22,213 bases of DNA, from NCBI GenBank assembly GCA_910586095.1, contig CAJUHQ010000030.1, positions 8,552 through 30,764 on the forward strand, written 5' to 3'. This DNA is from an uncultured Lachnospiraceae bacterium (GTDB lineage: Bacteria > Bacillota > Clostridia > Lachnospirales > Lachnospiraceae). A model generated the notes under the pieces. The model ran no database searches, had not been told where the DNA came from, and was given only the letters and a program-made list of their open reading frames with translations. The translations under genes were made by a program, and so were the position numbers. This document shows positions 15,184 through 22,213 of the stretch, in pieces; the first letter of the stretch is position 1; every line of letters starts with the position of its first letter.

Positions 15184-15810
15184 ATGATAGAAGTGGAGAA
15201 CACTGATTTGAGAGAATTAAAGGACGAAAAGTTAAAATTTAAATTAAATATGATGTATAAAAGCATCTTAAAACTCAAAAAATTAGATATTGACAATTAC
15301 TATTGTGCCAACTTGTTAGATTGGTTTCACGAAGTTATTTTAAAAAATATCGCCATTTATAAAAGCAAGCAATCCACCACAGAAATAGATCAGGAGCTAT
15401 TCAAAAAAAGCAGACAGTCCGTATATTGGATTGATTTTGGACGAAATATTGGAAGTGAATTTAGAGATTTGCATTTTGCTGTCGTAATCTACGAATCAAA
15501 ATATACTGCACTTGTCGTTCCTTTAACCTCCAAAAAGGATCATGATCCCAAATGGATAGAAGAAAATAAGCATGTCATTGTTGATTTAGGTGTAATTGAT
15601 GGCTTTCCTGGCACGAGCAAAGAATGTTATGCTTGCACCTTTATGTTGCAATCAGTAAGCAAAAAACGATTGTCGCGATATGGAGACAATCAAAAAGGTC
15701 ACTTTGATATACGTATCTCTAATGAACAAATGAAAAAAATATGTAATAATTTATCTCAAATCGCATATAATAGTCTCACAGCAGAAGATTGTATTGACAT
15801 CAATCAATAG
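15184..15810 (+). CDS. MazF/PemK-like toxin-family protein with N-terminal helical extension
   Basis: About 208 residues. The C-terminal part (about 78-200) begins VYWIDFGRNIGSEFRDLHF and continues AVVIYES...LVVPLTSK, the pattern of the MazF/PemK fold, with candidate catalytic R94 and T115/S116. The first 75 residues are charged and helical (LRELKDEKLKFK; KSILKLKKLDID), an extension absent from classic 110-residue MazF. MazF proteins cut mRNA at short sites; that this one does is inferred. No antitoxin gene precedes or follows it. The start is unsure: ATG 15184 lacks an SD, and TTG 15208 has GTGGAG 9 nt upstream. It is AT-rich with many Lys codons, stands alone between non-coding stretches, and ends at a strong terminator, which together hint at acquisition. 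Confidence 0.7.
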   Translation: MIEVENTDLRELKDEKLKFKLNMMYKSILKLKKLDIDNYYCANLLDWFHEVILKNIAIYKSKQSTTEIDQELFKKSRQSVYWIDFGRNIGSEFRDLHFAVVIYESKYTALVVPLTSKKDHDPKWIEENKHVIVDLGVIDGFPGTSKECYACTFMLQSVSKKRLSRYGDNQKGHFDIRISNEQMKKICNNLSQIAYNSLTAEDCIDINQ

Positions 15811-15915
15811 CTATGCTATAGTTAAATAGTCGAAAGACAGTGAATTGATATGTTGGGATTAGGATTTACCCAATGCAGATTGGCAATGCCAGTGAATTAT
15901 TTAAAGGGATCTTTT

Positions 15916-15951
15916 GAGGCTGCGCACTAACATAGTGCGCAGCCTCTTTTT
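15916..15951 (+). terminator. Strong intrinsic terminator after the MazF-like gene
   Basis: GAGGCTGCGCACTA (15916-15929), loop ACA, TAGTGCGCAGCCTC (15933-15946) is a perfect 14-bp stem followed by TTTTT. It lies 106 bp past the stop of the MazF-like gene and faces the convergent protease gene. The minus strand has no T tract after the hairpin. Confidence 0.92.
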
Positions 15952-16024
15952 ATGCACAACCGCGCCAATAGAATACTAAAACGTTCTTCGCTTGGCTACA
16001 ATATACTCATATAAAAAATGTGTT

Positions 16025-17785
16025 TCATAGATTCTGACCGAGCGCTGCCATAAATTCAAAAACTCCAGATATATCAAGACGACCATACCCCCATTCCCGA
16101 TTGGGATATTCGAGATAGCTTTCTCTTGTCGCCCCTCTAATCAGATAATTTTTAATATTGACCGAGTTTACTAACACATCATTTTGCTCCACTACCGCCC
16201 ACTGCAATAACTGTGCACAACCGCCTGCTGTGATTGCCGCAGAAAGGCTTGAGCCCGTTCGCATCCCAAACGGTGTAGGGATATTGACACCTGGCGCTGC
16301 CACATCTGGTACAATATAGTTGTCTCTACTATATCCTCTTCCCGACGATGGCGCTATGCTATTGTTGTATGATTGATAATTGGCTACTGTGATAATTCCG
16401 TTCACATAGCCTGGACCTGTGATTGTCGTCTGCGGGCTAGGTTCCAAAAAATATGTCTCCGACGAAAGAAACTCTGTGATTGGGAGCCATATATCAAAGC
16501 TGCCTCCAATGATATTTCCTTCTGAATTCACACGAATATTCCATACCCCAGGCGTAGGGTCTTCAAATCGAAATCGAATCAACTCAGCACCTGAAGTCTG
16601 TTCCACAAGCAGATAATCAATTACCAACCGCGTCTTTTCAAACACAAAGGTATACTCCTGTGGGATAGAACTGCGCGGATTATTCCATCGAACGCTCTCT
16701 CCTCCTGGTGTACGTATCATTGCATTATAATAATAAGGGGCATCTCCCCATAAATCCATGACAAATCCCTTCTCGTTTTCACCTACCTTTAGTTGTACAT
16801 CCTGATACGTTTCTCGTGTACTAATCATTCCATGAAAATGATGTGACGCATTGCCCTCATTTCCTACTGCGGTGACAAATACCATATTTTTTCTACGGCT
16901 CAAAAAATCAATATATGTACCCAATGTATCTGATCCTGTATGATCCCCTGTACTAGTTCCTATTCCTAAGCAAATCACGACTGGAGTGCGAAACAATTTT
17001 ACATATTTTTGCAGATACTGAATCGCCTGCAAAATATCTGTTTCACAGTAACAAGGCACTCCTGATGGTATTTTATAGTAATCCTTAATATTTTGTTTTG
17101 CCTCCTTTAGTTTCACCATCACAATCTGAGAATCTGGCGCGGCTCCAATAAACTGTCTATTTTCTATAGGACTTCCCGCCGCGAGGCTTACCATAGCGCT
17201 TCCATGTCCATTCGCATCTGTGCTCGGTACAATCTCATAGGGATTACTACTTTGAAGCGCTGCATTAATCTCCTCATTTGTATACTCTGCCCCGTAAGCA
17301 AATCCCTCTGGTGGCGTTCCTGTTTGTATGGTCTGATCCCAGATAGCAAGAACACGACTATTACCAGCAGCATCTCGAAATACTTGTTCCTGATATCGAA
17401 TTCCTGTATCAACAAAAGCTGTAATCACTCCTTTTCCAGTCAAGCTCAACGGCGGATTCTGTATTGACAAAATACCCGACTCGGACAAATACAATGTATT
17501 CAAACCTGATGTCTGAGCCGTATTCACTTCACTTTGCCTTAAATCTGTCACAGCTTCTATATCTACAAGCCCATAACATTTTGGAAGAAACGAGTATGCC
17601 GATTGCATATATTGTACATGTGGCAACAGATTTCTGTGCAGATACAAAATCCCAATATCATCTGATACCGCATGATAGCAATACTCATCTGGCCATTCAT
17701 ATTCTTGGTCTGCATTTGGTGGAAGATAAAAATTGACAACCAAATCCATATAGTCGTTAGACAACATAGCTTCCCTACAGATCAC
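16025..17785 (-). CDS. S8 family subtilisin-like serine protease, Csp-like
   Basis: 586 residues. The catalytic triad is visible: D126 (AFVDTGI), H194 (DANGHGSAMVSLAAG) and S513 (TGSSLSAAITAGG), with oxyanion N309 in TAVGNEGNASHH. An insert of about 150 residues between the Asn and Ser regions (about 320-455, DLWGDAPYYYNA...GVWNIRVN) resembles the jelly-roll insert of clostridial CspABC germination proteases. There is no signal peptide or long pro-region; an N-terminal 100 residues may be a short prodomain. A GTG start at 17785 has GAGGAG 5 nt upstream, and ATG 17767, preceded by AGGGAAG, is the alternative. It lies 87 bp after the last gene of a two-component operon on the same strand. Roles in spore germination or in maturation of surface proteins are both possible; the context favours neither firmly. 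Confidence 0.93.
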   Translation of the reverse strand: MICREAMLSNDYMDLVVNFYLPPNADQEYEWPDEYCYHAVSDDIGILYLHRNLLPHVQYMQSAYSFLPKCYGLVDIEAVTDLRQSEVNTAQTSGLNTLYLSESGILSIQNPPLSLTGKGVITAFVDTGIRYQEQVFRDAAGNSRVLAIWDQTIQTGTPPEGFAYGAEYTNEEINAALQSSNPYEIVPSTDANGHGSAMVSLAAGSPIENRQFIGAAPDSQIVMVKLKEAKQNIKDYYKIPSGVPCYCETDILQAIQYLQKYVKLFRTPVVICLGIGTSTGDHTGSDTLGTYIDFLSRRKNMVFVTAVGNEGNASHHFHGMISTRETYQDVQLKVGENEKGFVMDLWGDAPYYYNAMIRTPGGESVRWNNPRSSIPQEYTFVFEKTRLVIDYLLVEQTSGAELIRFRFEDPTPGVWNIRVNSEGNIIGGSFDIWLPITEFLSSETYFLEPSPQTTITGPGYVNGIITVANYQSYNNSIAPSSGRGYSRDNYIVPDVAAPGVNIPTPFGMRTGSSLSAAITAGGCAQLLQWAVVEQNDVLVNSVNIKNYLIRGATRESYLEYPNREWGYGRLDISGVFEFMAALGQNL

Positions 17786-17872
17786 TCTTACTCCTCACTG
17801 TACATTAGTACATCTATGTTTATTGTTATAGTATATGCTGTATATAGTATGCTGCCCACAATATCATTCTTA

Positions 17873-18694
17873 TTATTTAGAAACTTTCAAAAATAACTCG
17901 TTAATCCCTTCATAAAAGCCAACTGTCACAATGGTTTTTCCCTCTGCCATGCCAGAAAAAACATACTTTTTAAAATAAGGTGTGCTTTCTAAAAGCGGAT
18001 TGTCTGACTCATATTCATAAGGAGTGCTCAATCCCATATAATCTCCCCAAGCGGCAACAATAGCATCGGCGTCGATATCTTCCCACAACAGCGGAGTTCT
18101 AACATAAAATTCATAAATTTTTCCGTCGTCAGCATCTATGTATGCATCAATCAGTCGGTTTTGCTTATCTGCATTTTTTTGACTATTTGACAGGCTCATC
18201 TTCCAAACTGCCACATTATTGCGAGGTTCCAGCACATCAATAGCAGAATACAACGTGACATCATAAGCCGATTCACCAACCTCACGAACTTGTTGTGGTA
18301 AAATTCCTAATTCCTTTAATGCTCTTATCCCGTCGTTGCATGTCTCATAAATCTGTTCATCTGTGATCTCCTTCCCCGACGGCCCACGGTGATTCACCAC
18401 AAATGCATAGGAGCCTTCTAAATCCTGATAACTTCCTTGTGCATATGAAAAAGCATTAGATTCACTCTCAGAAAATACCTGGCTATTAAGACAACAAGAT
18501 AAAATATAAAGTTTTTCATTAGAATTCAATTCGTAGCGATATCCTTCGCCCGCTATTTCTACCTCTTCTGTGTGAGGCTGATTGAGTATGCCCTGGTCTT
18601 TGTATCGCGCCAGTGCTTCTGGCCCCCATATAGAAAGTGCCATAATCAACCCTGCAAATATAAAAAAAAGCAGATATTGTATTGTATTTTTCAT
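17873..18694 (-). CDS. Membrane-anchored extracytoplasmic protein of unknown function
   Basis: 273 residues with no family I recognise. One N-terminal membrane helix (about 6-24, YLLFFIFAGLIMALSIW) leaves the remainder outside the cell. The outer part contains a predicted alpha/beta region (KIYEFYVRTPLLWEDIDADAIVAAWGDYMGL) that ends in two beta strands (KTIVTVGFYEGINELFLKV). It begins 33 bp after the histidine kinase stop, and a GGGG-type SD precedes the ATG. Membrane-anchored proteins in this position often modulate the kinase, as YycH/YycI do for WalK, but I see no YycH/YycI signature and offer this as analogy only. Confidence 0.8.
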   Translation of the reverse strand: MKNTIQYLLFFIFAGLIMALSIWGPEALARYKDQGILNQPHTEEVEIAGEGYRYELNSNEKLYILSCCLNSQVFSESESNAFSYAQGSYQDLEGSYAFVVNHRGPSGKEITDEQIYETCNDGIRALKELGILPQQVREVGESAYDVTLYSAIDVLEPRNNVAVWKMSLSNSQKNADKQNRLIDAYIDADDGKIYEFYVRTPLLWEDIDADAIVAAWGDYMGLSTPYEYESDNPLLESTPYFKKYVFSGMAEGKTIVTVGFYEGINELFLKVSK

Positions 18695-18726
18695 TGTTTA
18701 TACCCCGCATCTACCAATCAAAGCCC

Positions 18727-20253
18727 TTACTCTTTTGTAAGGTTTTTGTGTTTTGAGCTCACATTGCCTTTGCGCAAAGATTGTCCTCTTTTTTTGGGGG
18801 TACTATGCCGTTTGTAATCAGTGTGTGATGCCTTTGACTTTTTTTGCTGTTCACCTTGCCGATTGGGTAGAACAAAATAAATACAAGATCCCTCTCCTGG
18901 CCAACTTTCAATCTCTAGTACACTATGATGCAATCTCAAAATTTCTGCACAGAGTGCAAGTCCTAATCCCGCTCCATTTTTGCTGCGTGATCGAGATTTA
19001 TCTACCATATAAAACGCCTTGGTAATCTTGTGTTGTTCTTCTAATGGTATCCCAATACCATAATCCTGAATCAAGAATTGATATCCTTTTGTCACTATTC
19101 TTCCCATCACTTCTATAGTACTTCCCGCCTCTGATGCCTTACATGCATTATCAATTAAATTAATCAGCACTGATTTAATTAAATGCACATCTGCCCACAC
19201 CCACGCATCCTCATATGCAAATTGAAATTCAAAACCACGCTCTGATGTATACAGATCTTGAAGATATACAAAAATATCGTTTGCCGCAACTTCACGCAAT
19301 TCTATCTCACTCTTTTTGGCAACAATAATATCTAGCAGCCGAAAGGACATAGCTTCTAACCGTTTTCCTTCTGTATAGATATAGTTGGCCGATAAAAAAC
19401 TCTTCTCTGCGTCCAGCTTATGAGAACGAAGCATGTCTGCATACCCTATAATTGCCGTGAGTGGTGTTTTTAGCTCATGAGCAAAAGCGCCCATAAACTC
19501 TTCTTTTGCCTCAATCTCCTCCTCTAGTTTATCGATATTGTCCTCGAGCGCATTGGCCATCTGATTAAAATCTTTTGTCAACTGTCCTAGTTCATCATGA
19601 CTAACTTGTTTGGCCCTATATGCATAGTCTCCGGCTGCCATTCGTTTCGTCGCCCTAGTCAGAAGGCGTATAGGTTTGGTCAATAACGATGCAATAAAAT
19701 GTAAAATCACCGTACCAACCACCAACATAATCAAAGTGACTCTGCGATACAAAGAAAATCCTAGCGCACGTTCTGTAAACACCCCTGATACATCCTTCAT
19801 AGTCTCTAAATAGAGAATTCTGTCCAATGTATTGACTGTCACACAAGTATGAACAAAGTATCCATTGGGTGTCTTTAAAACGCGATACGATTTAGTATTG
19901 ACATTGGTCTGTGTCAAAAGTTCTTCATCTGCCGCAAAACCATCACTGGCATATAGTACATTTTTCTGCTCACCAGCAATCCGAACCAAACGACCACTAC
20001 TGCGTCCACTCGCCTCTAAATTAGACGCAATCTCCTCCACAGTTGTATCTGGCAGCACACTATATTTTGCTGGTACATTGAGCGCCGCTGTCTCAAAAGC
20101 AAATCCCAAAATACTGCTCTCATCCAACGCCTGTCCCACCTCTCTTTGCAGGGAAGTCTCAAAAACATAATTCACAAAATAAAACCCACTAAATCCCAGT
20201 GTCAACGCCATCACAATCACCGTAGACAACAGCAACTTCAGAGAAAATTTCAT
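18727..20253 (-). CDS. Membrane sensor histidine kinase of the OmpR-partner class
   Basis: 508 residues. Membrane helix 1 is at about 5-28, an extracellular sensor spans about 30-168, and helix 2 is at about 171-191. HAMP follows (LTKPIRLLTRATKRMAAGDY), then HisKA with FAHELKTPLTAIIGY, phospho-acceptor H259, and HATPase_c with INLIDNACKA (N365/N369), DYGIGI (397-402) and GAGLGLA (428-434). The domain ends near residue 463. A further 45 residues form a Lys/Arg/Ser-rich tail (KKSKASHTDYKRHSTPKK) not usual for the family. I start at ATG 20253 after GGGGGT; the frame reaches 20289 without an SD. It is in an operon with the OmpR-type regulator, 50 bp upstream, its cognate partner. Confidence 0.94.
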   Translation of the reverse strand: MKFSLKLLLSTVIVMALTLGFSGFYFVNYVFETSLQREVGQALDESSILGFAFETAALNVPAKYSVLPDTTVEEIASNLEASGRSSGRLVRIAGEQKNVLYASDGFAADEELLTQTNVNTKSYRVLKTPNGYFVHTCVTVNTLDRILYLETMKDVSGVFTERALGFSLYRRVTLIMLVVGTVILHFIASLLTKPIRLLTRATKRMAAGDYAYRAKQVSHDELGQLTKDFNQMANALEDNIDKLEEEIEAKEEFMGAFAHELKTPLTAIIGYADMLRSHKLDAEKSFLSANYIYTEGKRLEAMSFRLLDIIVAKKSEIELREVAANDIFVYLQDLYTSERGFEFQFAYEDAWVWADVHLIKSVLINLIDNACKASEAGSTIEVMGRIVTKGYQFLIQDYGIGIPLEEQHKITKAFYMVDKSRSRSKNGAGLGLALCAEILRLHHSVLEIESWPGEGSCIYFVLPNRQGEQQKKSKASHTDYKRHSTPKKRGQSLRKGNVSSKHKNLTKE

Positions 20254-20303
20254 TTTTATACCCCCGTGTCTTGTACACACTGTGCGCAAAACACATATAC
20301 TTT

Positions 20304-20966
20304 TTATACTTCATTTTCTTCTAGGCGATACCCTACTTTATATACTGCCACTAGATTATGCTCCCATCCTAGCTTTCTTCTAAGCCTCTGCACATGTAGA
20401 TCTAATGTGCGGCTGTCCGCAAAATATTCCCCTTCCCAAACCTTTTCATATAAGGTTTCACGAAATAGCGCTACATTTTTATTTTTCATAAACAGCACCA
20501 AAAGCCCGAACTCCTTATTGGTCAACTCAATGGGCCTTCCTGCCTTTGTCACTCTGCGCGCCTCCACATCCACACTGACATCCCCGACAGTAAACTGCTG
20601 TGTTGATTTGTTGTAACGGCGCAACACCGCCTCAACCCTCGCCACTAACTCCACAACATCAAACGGTTTTACAATATAATCATCAGCTCCCAACTTCAAC
20701 CCTTTCACACGATTTTTGACCTCATGTTTTGCCGTGATAAAAATCACAGGAATCCCCGTTGGTCGTATGTAATCTAACACATCATAACCGTCTGCACCTG
20801 GCAACATAATATCGAGCAACACCAGGTCAAATGGTTCCTTTTCTATATATTCAATCGCTGTAAGCCCATCTTGAACGGTCATGCACTGATATCCCGCAGA
20901 GGACAGATTCAGGTCAATCAAATCACAAATTGGCTTTTCATCATCTACTACCAACACTTTAATCAT
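20304..20966 (-). CDS. OmpR/PhoB-type response regulator
   Basis: 220 residues. The receiver (1-115) has DDE (8-10), D52 in LLDIMLPGADG, T78 and K100 in DDYIVKPFD. The winged-helix effector domain (about 125-217) has LTNKEFGLLVLFMKN, the recognition helix region SRTLDLHVQRLRRKLG and the wing YKVGYRLE. It overlaps the preceding secreted-protein gene by 8 bp (ATGATTAA), which implies translational coupling, and GGGGGTGG lies 10 nt upstream. It is phosphorylated by the membrane kinase encoded next. Its targets are unknown; its own operon is a natural candidate. Confidence 0.96.
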   Translation of the reverse strand: MIKVLVVDDEKPICDLIDLNLSSAGYQCMTVQDGLTAIEYIEKEPFDLVLLDIMLPGADGYDVLDYIRPTGIPVIFITAKHEVKNRVKGLKLGADDYIVKPFDVVELVARVEAVLRRYNKSTQQFTVGDVSVDVEARRVTKAGRPIELTNKEFGLLVLFMKNKNVALFRETLYEKVWEGEYFADSRTLDLHVQRLRRKLGWEHNLVAVYKVGYRLEENEV

Positions 20967-22068
20967 TTTCTATTTTCCACCCCCAATAAGCCCTGGCTTT
21001 TTGTACCAAAGATTCCATTGTATCCTCATCACTGCATGGATACTCGTTTTTAATGCTAATATCCACTGAAAATCCGCCTGTTCGCTGGTAATAAATACTA
21101 TAGTCACTCTCGACGATCAATTGATTACCTTCTCCCTCGTAACTATATTTTGCCCACACAATAATATCTTTTAAACCATCACCATCAATGTCTCTACAAT
21201 TAATTCCCTTTAACGCATATAAATTATCATATTTTCCCATTGGATGCAAACTCGACACAATATAACCTTGTTCATTCACTAGATAAATCATAAAGATATC
21301 ATAATCAGCTATTCGATAGATTCCTGGAACCACCTGCAATCGTCCTAATTTACCAAATGTTCTAAAATAACACTGTTCTGCAATAATCTGAAAATCATGT
21401 TCTTGTAACTCCTGCAATGTATTGGCTGTGTACAAAAATTCTGTAGAATATCCATCCCTGACAAACGCAGTGATTGATTCAGTACTTTTGTTCATGCCAA
21501 AACGATTGATTTTTTCTGCTATTCTATAATCTCTATAAAATCCTGTCCCTGTATGTTTTTGAAAAAGTACATCTCCCACTTTATACAGTTCGCCTTTATC
21601 ATTGACACAATATGTAATAATTTCAATATCTCTTCTACCATCTCCATCTAAATCTTGAAATGAGACTGCCGCAATACTTTGATTTTGCTGTCGCATCTGA
21701 CCAGAAACACAATTGTTTGTCTCTAGCTGCTCTGTCTTATAAACAATTGTACCATTGGCATCTGTAAAAAACAGTGCCAGACGATTGTACTGCTGATCAA
21801 AAGCTGGCACCATACAAACACTATTTTCATTGTCAGGATCAATCAAAAAAACCTGATCCTCCACAATCGTAAATCCACTGTCTGCTAGATCATCTTTGTG
21901 CTGTATTGTCTCAAAACGACTTACATACTCCTCATATTGTCTGCGCACATTTTCCTGATCTTTGTCTGGTTGTGCACCATATACTATAGAACTTCCTGAC
22001 GGGTGTAAAATAGCACACATCATTACAGTCACCCAAAAATATGCGCTGCTGTGCTTTATCCTACTCAT
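20959..22068 (-). CDS. Secreted or membrane-anchored protein with two DxDGDG calcium-type repeats
   Basis: 369 residues. A basic start and hydrophobic core (AYFWVTVMMCAIL) ending near YGAQ (29-32) look like a signal peptide. Two repeats, DLDGDGRRD (139-147) and DIDGDGLKD (293-301), match the calcium-binding loop of VCBS/FG-GAP beta-propeller repeats, each followed by a strand (IEIITY, IIVWAK). It therefore probably forms an extracellular sensor or ligand-binding domain. Its place as first gene before a two-component pair suggests that it informs the kinase. ATG 22068 is chosen because TGGAGA is just upstream. The longer frame to 22203 would translate the three-hairpin leader element and has no SD. 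Confidence 0.85.
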   Translation of the reverse strand: MSRIKHSSAYFWVTVMMCAILHPSGSSIVYGAQPDKDQENVRRQYEEYVSRFETIQHKDDLADSGFTIVEDQVFLIDPDNENSVCMVPAFDQQYNRLALFFTDANGTIVYKTEQLETNNCVSGQMRQQNQSIAAVSFQDLDGDGRRDIEIITYCVNDKGELYKVGDVLFQKHTGTGFYRDYRIAEKINRFGMNKSTESITAFVRDGYSTEFLYTANTLQELQEHDFQIIAEQCYFRTFGKLGRLQVVPGIYRIADYDIFMIYLVNEQGYIVSSLHPMGKYDNLYALKGINCRDIDGDGLKDIIVWAKYSYEGEGNQLIVESDYSIYYQRTGGFSVDISIKNEYPCSDEDTMESLVQKARAYWGWKIEND

Positions 22069-22205
22069 AAAAATCTCCATTCCGCAGCTTTGCTGCGACT
22101 CAAATCCGAATGAAAAACGCCCGTTTTTGGCGTTTTTCGGCGTGAAACATAGTACTTCTCCGCGAAATGCCCTTTGGCATGAGCGGCTAGAAGTACTTTT
22201 CACGC
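22069..22205 (-). promoter_or_regulatory. Three-hairpin leader element E2 upstream of the DxDGDG-protein operon
   Basis: Read on the minus strand. Hairpin 1 (22205-22140): GCGTGAAA..AGTACTTCT..CCGC..ATGCC pairs with GGCAT..GCGG..AGAAGTACT..TTTCACGC. Hairpin 2 (22138-22112): GAAAAACGCC/GGCGTTTTTC. Hairpin 3 (22097-22083): CGCAGC-AAA-GCTGCG. TGGAGA and the ATG at 22068 follow. It has the same architecture and linker (ATTTGAG) as the element at 12971-13092. The window ends just upstream, so the promoter is not visible. Confidence 0.75.
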
Positions 22206-22213
22206 TATTCCCC

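Noticed and set aside
16025..17785. Protease considered a pseudoprotease like CspC
   Set aside because: Asp126, His194 and Ser513 are all present in their normal motifs.
22069..22203. N-terminal extension of the DxDGDG protein through the leader
   Set aside because: It would translate the three hairpins and lacks an SD; the ATG at 22068 has an SD and starts a signal peptide.

Overview
The window looks like chromosomal DNA of a low-GC Bacillota, most likely a gut Lachnospiraceae. This is inferred, not searched. The grounds are strong purine-rich Shine-Dalgarno (SD) sites, TATAAT-type promoters, a YesM/YesN system next to a sugar ABC importer without its own ATPase, a Csp-like subtilase, and many small palindromic repeats between genes. 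I see no rRNA, tRNA, CRISPR array, transposase or prophage structural gene.

Layout. 1-121: two tandem 66-bp units, each with an intrinsic terminator reading rightward. 151-2276 (-): an overlapping ATPase/RloB-like pair, a probable anti-phage abortive-infection locus of RloAB/AbiL type, with a good promoter near 2421-2448. 2531-2680: dispersed repeat copy A. 2701-2940 (-): a small basic hypothetical protein. 3210-7002 (+): a soluble hybrid histidine kinase with one degenerate and one intact receiver, followed by an HD-GYP-like protein; both end at a bidirectional terminator. 7064-10707 (-): a carbohydrate ABC importer (lipoprotein, then two permeases), with a terminator and repeat copy B between the binding-protein gene and the permeases. 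11091-14694 (+): a YesM/YesN two-component system divergent from the importer and probably controlling it. 14695-15183: non-coding, with a 33-bp direct repeat. 15184-15810 (+): a solitary MazF/PemK-like protein with a helical N-terminal extension and a strong terminator. 16025-22068 (-): a secreted DxDGDG-repeat protein, an OmpR-type regulator, a membrane histidine kinase, a membrane-anchored protein and a subtilase, probably one surface-signalling operon with the protease at its end.

How the parts work together. Three separate signalling modules dominate: hybrid kinase with HD-GYP (possibly cyclic-dinucleotide turnover), YesMN with sugar import, and an envelope-sensing two-component operon. 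The most notable unexplained signal is a three-hairpin element directly upstream of two unrelated regulatory genes (12971-13092 on + and 22069-22205 on -). Hairpin order, the middle hairpin, the linker and the AAA loop are conserved, while the arms of hairpins 1 and 3 differ but still pair. A second unexplained signal is the 150-bp multi-hairpin repeat, about 92% identical between copies, present in both orientations relative to neighbouring genes.
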